Origin: Flavobacteriaceae bacterium
GTDB lineage: Bacteria > Bacteroidota > Bacteroidia > Flavobacteriales > Flavobacteriaceae
Reading direction: 5' to 3'
DNA length: 64,000 nucleotides
Assembly: GCA_947371275.1 (NCBI GenBank)
Contig: CANBOV010000001.1
Location: 1 to 64,000, forward strand
The notes beneath the pieces are model-generated. The model was not told the DNA's origin. It was given only the letters and a program-made list of their open reading frames with translations, and ran no database searches. The translations under genes and the position numbers were made by a program. Positions 56,238-64,000 of this stretch are shown one piece after another; positions within the stretch are counted from its first letter, which is position 1; each line of letters starts with the position of its first letter.

Positions 56238-56720
56238 ATGATTACAATTATAGCTGCTGTCGCAGAAAACAATGCTTTAGGAAAAAACAATAAATTGCTC
56301 TGGCACTTACCTGATGATTTCAATAGATTCAAAACACTTACTTCAAATCACTATATTATAATGGGACGTAAAACTTTTGAGAGCTTCCCAAAACCCTTAC
56401 CAAACAGAACTCATGTTATAATATCACGACAAAAAGACTATGCCCATGAAGGATGTATTGTGGTAACTTCACTCGAAGAAGCGATTTCATCATGCCCCAA
56501 AGACAAAGAAAACTTTATTATTGGTGGTGGAGAAATTTATAAACAATCCATAGAGTTTGCTGATAAAATTGATATTACTAAAGTACATCATAGTTTTGAA
56601 GCCGATACTTTTTTTCCAGAATTAGAATTGAATCTTTGGCAATTAGAACATAATGAATTCCATTCAAAAGACGAGAAACACGCGTTCGACTTTAGTTTTT
56701 TAACGTACTACCGTAAATAA
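56238..56720 (+). CDS. folA: Dihydrofolate reductase
   Basis: IIAAVAENNALGKNNKLLWHLPDDFNRFKTLT; IIMGRKTFESFPKPLPNRTHVIISR; FIIGGGEIYKQ. Confidence 0.95.
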   Translation: MITIIAAVAENNALGKNNKLLWHLPDDFNRFKTLTSNHYIIMGRKTFESFPKPLPNRTHVIISRQKDYAHEGCIVVTSLEEAISSCPKDKENFIIGGGEIYKQSIEFADKIDITKVHHSFEADTFFPELELNLWQLEHNEFHSKDEKHAFDFSFLTYYRK

Positions 56721-56743
56721 AAAAACACCCCCACAGGGGTGTT
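56719..56743 (-). terminator. Terminator downstream of small membrane protein gene
   Basis: AACACCCC-CACA-GGGGTGTT, T run on the minus strand. Confidence 0.75.
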
Positions 56744-56773
56744 CTAAACCAAAATAAATAAAAGCATTACCTT

Positions 56774-57121
56774 TTATGATTCCAATAAAATCTGGCAGCT
56801 AAGGATGAAAATAATAAAAACAAGCACTAAGCCTGAAGCTATCATTATAATATTGGAAACCCTGTCTGAATACATTTCATAAAAGCCCTTAATACCAAAT
56901 ACCACAAAAGTACTAAAGGTGAAATACGTCAAAATTTCCAAAAAGTTATTTAACCCAATAAATAAGTGTAAATCAACCACATTGCCCCCAATTAAGTTGA
57001 TAGAATCTTTCAATAGAAAAAGTAAAACGAATGTGATCAATATTGAAATCAACATCCATTTTAATTCTGTAATAATGATTCTTGCATTCATACCTTCAAT
57101 TGTTTTGGTTTTCATTGACAA
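56774..57121 (-). CDS. Small integral membrane protein of unknown function
   Basis: 115 aa with about three hydrophobic helices; single-gene unit with terminator. Confidence 0.6.
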   Translation of the reverse strand: MSMKTKTIEGMNARIIITELKWMLISILITFVLLFLLKDSINLIGGNVVDLHLFIGLNNFLEILTYFTFSTFVVFGIKGFYEMYSDRVSNIIMIASGLVLVFIIFILSCQILLES

Positions 57122-57141
57122 AGTTTCTAATTATATATGAG

Positions 57142-57169
57142 AAAAAAATCCCCAACAATGGGGATTTTT
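57142..57169 (-). terminator. Hairpin + U7 located upstream of the small membrane protein gene
   Basis: Minus RNA AAAAATCCCC-ATTGTT-GGGGATTTTTTT, between a TAGATTTG box (57196-57203) and the gene start. Confidence 0.65.
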
Positions 57170-57259
57170 CATTAAATATTCATGTATTTTTATTACAAAT
57201 CTATTTTTTCGAAATGCAGCAACCTTTTATATCTAACTATCGTAATCAAAATAATGGCT

Positions 57260-57267
57260 TATATTTG
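57260..57267 (+). promoter_or_regulatory. Candidate -7 promoter element (TATATTTG) of ubiE
   Basis: TAnnTTTG match 14 nt before the ubiE start. Confidence 0.45.
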
Positions 57268-57281
57268 CCTAAAAAATAGAA

Positions 57282-58013
57282 ATGTCTAAAAGTATATTGC
57301 CTTATAAAGATTCATCTCTTGGTAAGAAAGAGCAGGTCACTCAAATGTTTGATACTATTTCAGGAAATTACGATGGATTGAACAGAGTTATTTCTTTGGG
57401 TATAGATGTCAAATGGAGAAAAAAAGTAGTTTCATTAGTAGCTGCAACTAATCCAAATACGATTTTAGATATTGCAACAGGAACAGGTGATTTGGCTATT
57501 TTGATGTCTACTACTTCTGCCAAAAAAATTATAGGCTTAGATCTCTCTATTGGCATGCTGAATATTGGAAAGAGAAAAATTCTAGATAAAAACCTTGATA
57601 ATAAAATTGAAATGGTAGTTGGCGACAGTGAAAACATACCTTACCCTGATAATTCTTTTGATGCCATTACAGTTTCCTTTGGCATTAGAAACTTCGAAAC
57701 TTTAGAAAAAGGACTCGCTGAAATATACCGAGTCCTAAAACCTAATGGACTATTTGTAATATTAGAAACTTCTGTCCCAACAAAATTCCCCTTTAAACAA
57801 GGCTACACTTTATATTCTAAATACATATTACCTTTGCTAGGCAAACTTTTTTCAAAAGACAATAATGCATATGGTTATTTGTCAGAATCTGCAGCTAATT
57901 TTCCTTTTGGAGAAGCATTAAACAATATATTGCAAAAAGTTTCGTTTATAGATTGTGAAGCTATGCCTCAAACTTTTGGCGTAGCAACCATATATACCGC
58001 AACCAAAAAATAA
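57282..58013 (+). CDS. ubiE: Demethylmenaquinone methyltransferase
   Basis: MFDTISGNYDGLNRVISLGIDVKWR; LDIATGTGDLAI; ITVSFGIRNF. Confidence 0.95.
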   Translation: MSKSILPYKDSSLGKKEQVTQMFDTISGNYDGLNRVISLGIDVKWRKKVVSLVAATNPNTILDIATGTGDLAILMSTTSAKKIIGLDLSIGMLNIGKRKILDKNLDNKIEMVVGDSENIPYPDNSFDAITVSFGIRNFETLEKGLAEIYRVLKPNGLFVILETSVPTKFPFKQGYTLYSKYILPLLGKLFSKDNNAYGYLSESAANFPFGEALNNILQKVSFIDCEAMPQTFGVATIYTATKK

Positions 58014-58035
58014 AAAATGCTTTTTCAGCGAAGCC

Positions 58036-58737
58036 ATGAAAAAAATAATTATACTCATAATCTTATTCACTATTAATAGTCAAGCCCAACTTGGTAGAAG
58101 CTTATTTACCAAAGACCCTATTATTAACTTAGAAAATTTTGATAAGCAACGAATTTATTGGGGGTATTTTTTAGGCTTTAGTACCTTTGATTATAAAACC
58201 GATTATAAAATTCCAGGATACAATATAGACGTGCAAGGACATACAGGATTCAATGTAGGTTTAGTAGGAAGCTTGAGACTCCAAGAATATTTAGAATTAC
58301 GGTTTGAACCTGGCTTATATTACGCTAGCAGAACTTTAACTTACTCCGGATTCTCCAGTGATCGCGATGCAATAAGAGAAGTGAAAGCCACTTATATCGA
58401 TTTCCCTGTATTGCTTAAATTCTGCTCTTTACGAACTGGGAATGTTAGGCCTTTTCTTGTAGGAGGTGTTTCATCCACTTTAAATCTATCCAGCAATTCT
58501 AAATCAAAAGACGATAATTTAGAACAAAAATTCCGAGTAAAACCTTGGACACAAAATTACCAAATAGGCTTTGGTGTTGATTTGTACTTCGAATATTTCA
58601 AGTTTTCTCCTTCTATTAGGGGAGTGTTTGGGTTAAATGACGAATTAATTAGAGATAAAGACCCAAACAGTCCATGGACAAGCAATATTCAATCTCTAAG
58701 AACAAGAGCTGTTTTAATAAATTTTACGTTCCACTAA
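58036..58737 (+). CDS. porT: PorT-like outer membrane protein (type IX secretion component)
   Basis: Signal peptide; NLENFDKQRIYWGYFLGFSTFDYKTDY; beta-barrel pattern; directly after ubiE. Confidence 0.75.
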   Translation: MKKIIILIILFTINSQAQLGRSLFTKDPIINLENFDKQRIYWGYFLGFSTFDYKTDYKIPGYNIDVQGHTGFNVGLVGSLRLQEYLELRFEPGLYYASRTLTYSGFSSDRDAIREVKATYIDFPVLLKFCSLRTGNVRPFLVGGVSSTLNLSSNSKSKDDNLEQKFRVKPWTQNYQIGFGVDLYFEYFKFSPSIRGVFGLNDELIRDKDPNSPWTSNIQSLRTRAVLINFTFH

Positions 58738-59462
58738 AAGTCTCTTCTAAATTCGCTTAAGAAAATGGCAGCTGCAGTAGCCACATTCAAACTTTCTGTC
58801 TTTTGAATTGAACCAAATCTAGGGATAGCAATCCGATTGATTATCATTTTTTCTAATTGAATCGAAATTCCATTTGCTTCATTTCCTAAAACCAAAATTC
58901 CTTCTTTGGTTAATGCTTCTTGATACAAATTTGCGCCATCCATAAAAGTTCCAAAGACCGGAAGTGATGTCTTAGAAATAAAATCATTCAAATCTATATA
59001 ACTTACATTTACTCTAGATAGAGAACCCATAGTTGCTTGTACCACTTTAGGATTATAAACATCAACAGTTTCAGAAGAACACAGCAATTGAACAACTCCA
59101 AACCAATCGCAAAGGCGAATTATTGTCCCTAAATTGCCTGGGTCTCTAACATCATCTAATGCTACCATCAACCCATTTTCAACTATCGGTTGTGTCAACG
59201 GTATCTTAAAAATTCCTAAACAAGAACTAGGGGTATTTAGAGCAGAAATACGCTTCATATCTTGTTCCTTTATTAGTGTTTTTTTTGAAGAAGGTACTTT
59301 ATTAAATATAACTTCTGTCTCAAATAAATGTTCTAACACAAAATTTGATTCTAACAATTCCTGTATTACTTTTACACCTTCGGCAAGAAATAATTGATGT
59401 TCCTGACGGTATTTTTTATACTGAAGACTAGTTATTAATTTTATTTGGTTTTTACTAACCAT
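58734..59462 (-). CDS. TrmH-family RNA 2'-O-methyltransferase
   Basis: LDDVRDPGNLGTIIRLCDWFG; LVLGNEANGIS; IPRFGSIQKTESLNVATAAAIFLSEFRR; start reset to MVSKNQIKLI. Confidence 0.92.
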   Translation of the reverse strand: MVSKNQIKLITSLQYKKYRQEHQLFLAEGVKVIQELLESNFVLEHLFETEVIFNKVPSSKKTLIKEQDMKRISALNTPSSCLGIFKIPLTQPIVENGLMVALDDVRDPGNLGTIIRLCDWFGVVQLLCSSETVDVYNPKVVQATMGSLSRVNVSYIDLNDFISKTSLPVFGTFMDGANLYQEALTKEGILVLGNEANGISIQLEKMIINRIAIPRFGSIQKTESLNVATAAAIFLSEFRRDF

Positions 59463-59499
59463 AAAATACTGTACTTTTGAATTAAATATTTCACAACAC

Positions 59500-62043
59500 T
59501 TGAAAAATAGTATCACAAAAATATCATTATTTATTCTAACTGGACTAATTTTCTTTGGTTGCAACACTACAAAAAGGGTTCCCGACGGAAAAAACCTCTT
59601 AACCAAAAATGATATTTATGTAGATGGTAAAAAAGATAACAGTGAAGATATTTTTAATCAATTATATCAGAAACAAAACACCTCTATTTTAGGGTATCAT
59701 CTTCGACTCAATCTCTTTAATTTAGCTCGACCAAAATCAGATTCTTTGTTCAAAGCAAATATGATTAAACATCCTAATCGCTATTACCACAAAGCTAAAT
59801 GGCTCTCAAAAAAGCAAGTGAAACGATTAGGCGAATCATTCCTATATTCTGGAATTGATGATTTTTTAAAGAGAACAGGGGAAGCACCTGTTATTTTAGA
59901 TACTGCAAGTACAAGAAAATCGTTAAGACGCTTAAAATCTTATTACTTTAATAAAGGCTATTTTGACGTTACAACTAAATATAAAATTGACAGTCTAGAA
60001 CGCAAAAAAGTCAAATTAAAATACGATATTAGTAACGGAAAACCTTATATTTTAGATACTCTTAGTACAAGCATCTCTAGCCACCCTTTAGATTCAATTT
60101 ACAAATTAAGAATATCAAATTCTCTGATACAAAAAGGAGAACAGTTTAACAAAAGTAAATTTGATGAAGAAAAAAATAGAATCACTGAAGATTTTAGAAA
60201 TAATGGAGCGTTCCGTTTTCAACAAAATTACATCACTTATAATCTAGACACCATAGTAAAAACACACAAGGTAAATGTTGATTTACTTGTAGAGAATGAA
60301 TCAATTCGAACTGAAGACAGTGTAAAATCAGCACCATTCGAATTATACAAGATTAGTAAAGTAAATATTTTCACCGATCACAATCCAAGTAATCCCAATG
60401 CTAAAATTACCGATAGTATTACATACAAAGACTTCACGCTATATGGTGTCAACAAAATTAAATACCGTCCAAAAGCTATAACCGACGGTATATTTGTAAC
60501 CAAAGGAAATTATTATGCTGACACCAAAAATGCTTTAACATCAAAATACTTAAGTAATCTTAAAGTATTCAATTACCCTCTAATTCAATACATAGAAGAT
60601 AAATCACAAAAAAACAGTTTAATAGCCAACATTTATTTGCCTCCAAGAGACAAATACACCTATGGAATTTCTAATGACTTTTCCCATTCTAATATCCAAG
60701 ATTTCGGGATTACAGGGAATACATTTCTTGGTATTCGTAATGTATTTAATGGGGCCGAAACTTTTGACCTTGGTTTCAGAGGAAATATTGGATCCTCCAA
60801 AGACTTAGCCAATCCTCGCAACAATTTTTTCAACATTTCAGAAATTGGAGTTGATGCCAACCTGAATTTCCCAAGATTATTTCTGCCTTTTAAAACAGAT
60901 AAAATAATACCCAAAACAATGATTCCGTTTTCAAAATTAAGCGTTGGGTATTCAAAACAAACCAATATTGGATTAGACAAACAGAACTTTACTAGTTCAC
61001 TTACCTACAATTGGACTCCAAAGAAAAACACCAATTTCAAATTTGAATTATTCAACATTCAATTTGTCAAAAACTTAAATCCTGGGAATTATTTCAACAT
61101 CTATAAATCATCTTATAATACCTTAAATAGTATTGCACAAAACTATATCATTAATCCAAATTATTTAGATAATAACAATTTGATAATTGGAACTGGAACT
61201 ACTGGATTTACACTAGATGCGCTTACTGGCAGTAATAATTTAAACTTATCCGCTAGCGATTTAAAATCGGTGCTGAGCATTGCTGAAAGACAAGTACGTC
61301 TGACCGAAAACAACTTAATTTTTGCTTCAAGTATTATCTACTCCAAAACCTCGCAAAAAGACCTTTTTGATAATAATTTTTATGCATTTAAAACAAAATT
61401 AGAGTCTGCAGGAAATTTGTTGTCACTCTTTGCAAGAGCTGCTAGACAGCTAAAAAATCAAAATGGAGCCAATACCATATTTGATGTAGAATTTTCACAA
61501 TACATTAAAACAGAATTTGAGTTCATAAAACATTGGGATTTAAGACGCAAAAAAGTATTAGCCTCCCGTGCATTTTTCGGAATAGCAATTCCTTATGGCA
61601 ATTCAAATAGCATTCCCTTCTCCCGAAGTTACTTTGCTGGGGGCTCCAACGACAATAGAGCGTGGCAATCCTACAGTTTAGGGCCAGGAGGCAGTAGTAG
61701 TATCCTAGATTTCAACGAAGCTAATATGAAGATAATGATGAGTACTGAATTGCGATTCAATATCTTCCAAAAACTGAATGGTGCGCTCTTTGTAGATGCT
61801 GGAAACATATGGAATGTGCTAGACAATACTACTTTTGAACCTTCAATTTTCAGCAACATCAAATCGTTAGAAAACATAGCAATTGGTTCTGGTTACGGAT
61901 TTCGATATGACTTTAATTTCTTTATCCTTCGATTCGATATGGGATTCAAAACATACAACCCCGCCAGAACCGAAGATAAATGGTTCAAAGAAATGCGCTT
62001 TAACAAATCAGTTCTAAATATTGGTATAAATTACCCTTTCTAA
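59500..62043 (+). CDS. tamL: BamA/TamA-family outer membrane lipoprotein (TamL-like), TTG start
   Basis: LFILTGLIFFGCNTTKRVPDGKNLLTKN lipobox; POTRA-like region; C-terminal surface-antigen barrel FSRSYFAGGSNDNRAWQSYSLGPG. First codon is TTG. Confidence 0.85.
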   Translation: MKNSITKISLFILTGLIFFGCNTTKRVPDGKNLLTKNDIYVDGKKDNSEDIFNQLYQKQNTSILGYHLRLNLFNLARPKSDSLFKANMIKHPNRYYHKAKWLSKKQVKRLGESFLYSGIDDFLKRTGEAPVILDTASTRKSLRRLKSYYFNKGYFDVTTKYKIDSLERKKVKLKYDISNGKPYILDTLSTSISSHPLDSIYKLRISNSLIQKGEQFNKSKFDEEKNRITEDFRNNGAFRFQQNYITYNLDTIVKTHKVNVDLLVENESIRTEDSVKSAPFELYKISKVNIFTDHNPSNPNAKITDSITYKDFTLYGVNKIKYRPKAITDGIFVTKGNYYADTKNALTSKYLSNLKVFNYPLIQYIEDKSQKNSLIANIYLPPRDKYTYGISNDFSHSNIQDFGITGNTFLGIRNVFNGAETFDLGFRGNIGSSKDLANPRNNFFNISEIGVDANLNFPRLFLPFKTDKIIPKTMIPFSKLSVGYSKQTNIGLDKQNFTSSLTYNWTPKKNTNFKFELFNIQFVKNLNPGNYFNIYKSSYNTLNSIAQNYIINPNYLDNNNLIIGTGTTGFTLDALTGSNNLNLSASDLKSVLSIAERQVRLTENNLIFASSIIYSKTSQKDLFDNNFYAFKTKLESAGNLLSLFARAARQLKNQNGANTIFDVEFSQYIKTEFEFIKHWDLRRKKVLASRAFFGIAIPYGNSNSIPFSRSYFAGGSNDNRAWQSYSLGPGGSSSILDFNEANMKIMMSTELRFNIFQKLNGALFVDAGNIWNVLDNTTFEPSIFSNIKSLENIAIGSGYGFRYDFNFFILRFDMGFKTYNPARTEDKWFKEMRFNKSVLNIGINYPF

Positions 62044-62093
62044 AATCAGAAATTATTATTTTTGTACCCTTAACTTAAAAACAACACAAAACA

Positions 62094-63161
62094 ATGGCTC
62101 ACAATATTAAACCAGGAGTAGCTACGGGCGATGAAGTTCAAGCAATTTTTAGCTATGCTAAGGAAAAAGGATTTGCACTTCCTGCCGTAAATGTTATTGG
62201 CTCAAGTACTATCAATGGTGTTTTAGAAACCGCAGCAAAACTAAACGCTCCCGTTATTATCCAATTTTCTAATGGAGGAGCGGCTTATAATGCTGGAAAA
62301 GGTCTTTCAAATGCAGGTGAAAAAGCAGCAATCGCAGGTGGTGTAGCCGGCGCTAAACATATTCACACGTTAGCAGAAGCCTATGGAGCTGCTGTTATTT
62401 TACATACGGACCATTGTGCCAAAAAACTTTTACCATGGATTGATGGTTTGTTAGATGCATCAGAAAAACATTTTGCCGAAACAGGCAAACCTCTTTTCTC
62501 TTCTCACATGATTGATTTATCAGAGGAGCCTATTGAAGAAAATATAGAAATCTGTAAAACCTATCTTGCGCGTATGAGTAAAATGGGAATGACGTTAGAA
62601 ATCGAACTAGGCATAACAGGCGGGGAAGAAGATGGTGTTGACAACTCCGATGTCGACAGTTCTAAATTATATACCCAACCTTCTGAAGTGGCGTATGCCT
62701 ATGAAGAATTAGCTAAAGTTTCCCCTAGATTTACCATTGCTGCATCGTTTGGAAATGTCCACGGAGTATACAAACCAGGAAATGTAAAACTAACTCCAAA
62801 GATTTTGAAAAACTCACAAGAGTACGTTCAAAATAAATTCAACACCGGTCCTAATCCAGTTGATTTTGTTTTCCATGGAGGATCTGGTTCAACATTAGAA
62901 GAAATTAGAGAAGCTATTTCTTATGGTGTTATCAAAATGAACATCGATACTGATTTACAATTTGCCTACACTGAGGGTATTCGTGATTATATGGTAAACA
63001 ATATTGAATTCCTTAAAACGCAAATAGGAAATCCAGAAGGAGCAGATGCTCCTAACAAAAAACACTACGATCCAAGAAAATGGATTAGAGAAGGCGAACT
63101 TACATTCAACAAAAGATTAGAACAAGCTTTTGCCGACTTAAACAATGTAAATACATTATAA
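62094..63161 (+). CDS. fbaA: Fructose-bisphosphate aldolase class II
   Basis: FALPAVNVIGSSTINGVLETA; ILHTDHCAKKLLPWIDGLL; FHGGSGSTLEEIREAISYGVIKMNIDTDLQFA. Confidence 0.96.
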   Translation: MAHNIKPGVATGDEVQAIFSYAKEKGFALPAVNVIGSSTINGVLETAAKLNAPVIIQFSNGGAAYNAGKGLSNAGEKAAIAGGVAGAKHIHTLAEAYGAAVILHTDHCAKKLLPWIDGLLDASEKHFAETGKPLFSSHMIDLSEEPIEENIEICKTYLARMSKMGMTLEIELGITGGEEDGVDNSDVDSSKLYTQPSEVAYAYEELAKVSPRFTIAASFGNVHGVYKPGNVKLTPKILKNSQEYVQNKFNTGPNPVDFVFHGGSGSTLEEIREAISYGVIKMNIDTDLQFAYTEGIRDYMVNNIEFLKTQIGNPEGADAPNKKHYDPRKWIREGELTFNKRLEQAFADLNNVNTL

Positions 63162-63196
63162 ATTTCAAATTACGAAATACGATACAAGGCGTTCCT

Positions 63197-63224
63197 TAAT
63201 TCGTAATTCATAATTCATAATTCA
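63197..63224. repeat. Heptamer tandem repeat TAATTCG TAATTCA TAATTCA TAATTCA
   Basis: Four consecutive 7-bp units just upstream of accD. Confidence 0.7.
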
Positions 63225-63233
63225 CTATTAATT

Positions 63234-64000
63234 ATGGCTTGGTTTAAAAGAACAGAAAAAGGGATTACCACCGCAACAGAAGATAAAAAAGATGTTCCGA
63301 AAGGACTTTGGTACAAATCACCAACAGGGAAAATAATTGACCAAGATGAATTGGCTAGAAATCTATGGGTAAGTCCTGAAGATGATTTCCACGTTAGAAT
63401 TGGCAGTAAAGAATACTTCGAAATCTTGTTTGACAACAATGAATTCAAAGAATTAGACGCCAAAATGACTTCCAAAGACCCCTTACATTTTGTTGACACC
63501 AAAAAATACGAAGACCGTCTAAAAGAAGCTATTGACAAAACAGGATTAAAAGACGCTGTACGTACTGGAGTAGGTAAATCAAAAGGTAATGATTTAGTAG
63601 TATGTTGCATGGATTTTGCTTTCATCGGAGGCTCAATGGGTGCCGTAGTCGGGGAAAAAATTGCCCGCGGAATTGATTATTCCATCAAAAACAGAATCCC
63701 ATTTGTGATGATTTCTAAATCTGGAGGCGCACGTATGATGGAAGCGGCCTACTCTTTAATGCAGTTAGCCAAAACTTCGGCAAAATTAGCCCAATTAGCC
63801 GAAGCTAAAATCCCTTATATTTCATTATGTACTGACCCTACAACAGGAGGAACTACGGCTTCCTATGCGATGCTAGGAGATATCAATATCTCTGAACCAG
63901 GAGCATTGATTGGCTTTGCTGGCCCCAGAGTAGTGCGTGATACTACCGGAAAAGACTTGCCAGAAGGATTTCAAACTGCTGAGTTTGTACTTGACCATGG
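63234..64000 (+). CDS. accD: Acetyl-CoA carboxylase carboxyltransferase subunit beta, truncated by window end
   Basis: [35 protein letters not shown]...[27 protein letters not shown]...[26 protein letters not shown]...[17 protein letters not shown]. Not in ORF track. Confidence 0.95.
   Translation, partial: MAWFKRTEKGITTATEDKKDVPKGLWYKSPTGKIIDQDELARNLWVSPEDDFHVRIGSKEYFEILFDNNEFKELDAKMTSKDPLHFVDTKKYEDRLKEAIDKTGLKDAVRTGVGKSKGNDLVVCCMDFAFIGGSMGAVVGEKIARGIDYSIKNRIPFVMISKSGGARMMEAAYSLMQLAKTSAKLAQLAEAKIPYISLCTDPTTGGTTASYAMLGDINISEPGALIGFAGPRVVRDTTGKDLPEGFQTAEFVLDH

Noticed and set aside
57142-57178. Mini-ORF MKNPHCWGFFSHI overlapping the hairpin upstream of the small membrane gene
   Set aside because: The codons are produced by the hairpin sequence itself; similar strings appear wherever AATCCCC hairpins follow an ATG, so not a convincing leader peptide.
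1-64000. CRISPR arrays, transposases, phage genes, tRNA/rRNA genes
   Set aside because: None seen: no spaced direct repeats of CRISPR length, no transposase or integrase-like ORF, no CCA-ending cloverleaf recognised by eye (a tRNAscan-SE run would be decisive).

Overview
The window is a contiguous, low-GC chromosomal segment of a Bacteroidota / Flavobacterium-like genome. Evidence for this: type IX secretion sorting domain, GldA- and PorT-like proteins, GLPGLI and DUF3857 families, TAnnTTTG-type promoters and no Shine-Dalgarno signals. Content is mostly housekeeping metabolism: queA; aroA; a pheA-aminotransferase-tyrA-DAHP synthase/chorismate mutase operon; a large methionine/SAM block (metF, split metH, hom, metX, metY, metK); a hexosaminidase-glycosylasparaginase-CutC-beta-mannosidase operon; hppA; pdhB; etfBA; thyA; folA; ubiE; porT; tamL; fbaA; and a truncated accD. 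I see no CRISPR array, tRNA, rRNA or transposase. The most interesting material is cis-regulatory and absent from the ORF track. (1) A 29-aa Phe/Tyr leader peptide (MRLFNTYYNYFFYFFFMQRKGLVLCYVKK) and an intrinsic terminator lie immediately upstream of pheA. (2) Two consecutive Met/Cys leader-peptide + terminator modules (MKFTNCHMCCMMPENSAEYTIA, then MNTTANNMMMIQMMHMMCCCIVIPYCQMWKP) lie upstream of metY-metX-hom. In each module I can draw an antiterminator pairing between the leader ORF and the terminator. (3) A SAM-I (S-box) riboswitch precedes split metH, and metK has a separate structured leader ending in a U9 tract. Thus one methionine neighbourhood appears to carry three different RNA control layouts. 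Secondary observations: a stress gene cluster between 16-bp direct repeats with a decayed gene, a Cys-rich tail on HppA, an N-glycan core-dismantling operon, a Zn-ribbon-less AccD, heptamer/decamer tandem repeats (one inside metH) and orphan palindromes. All calls come from reading the sequence; no database search or folding program was run.
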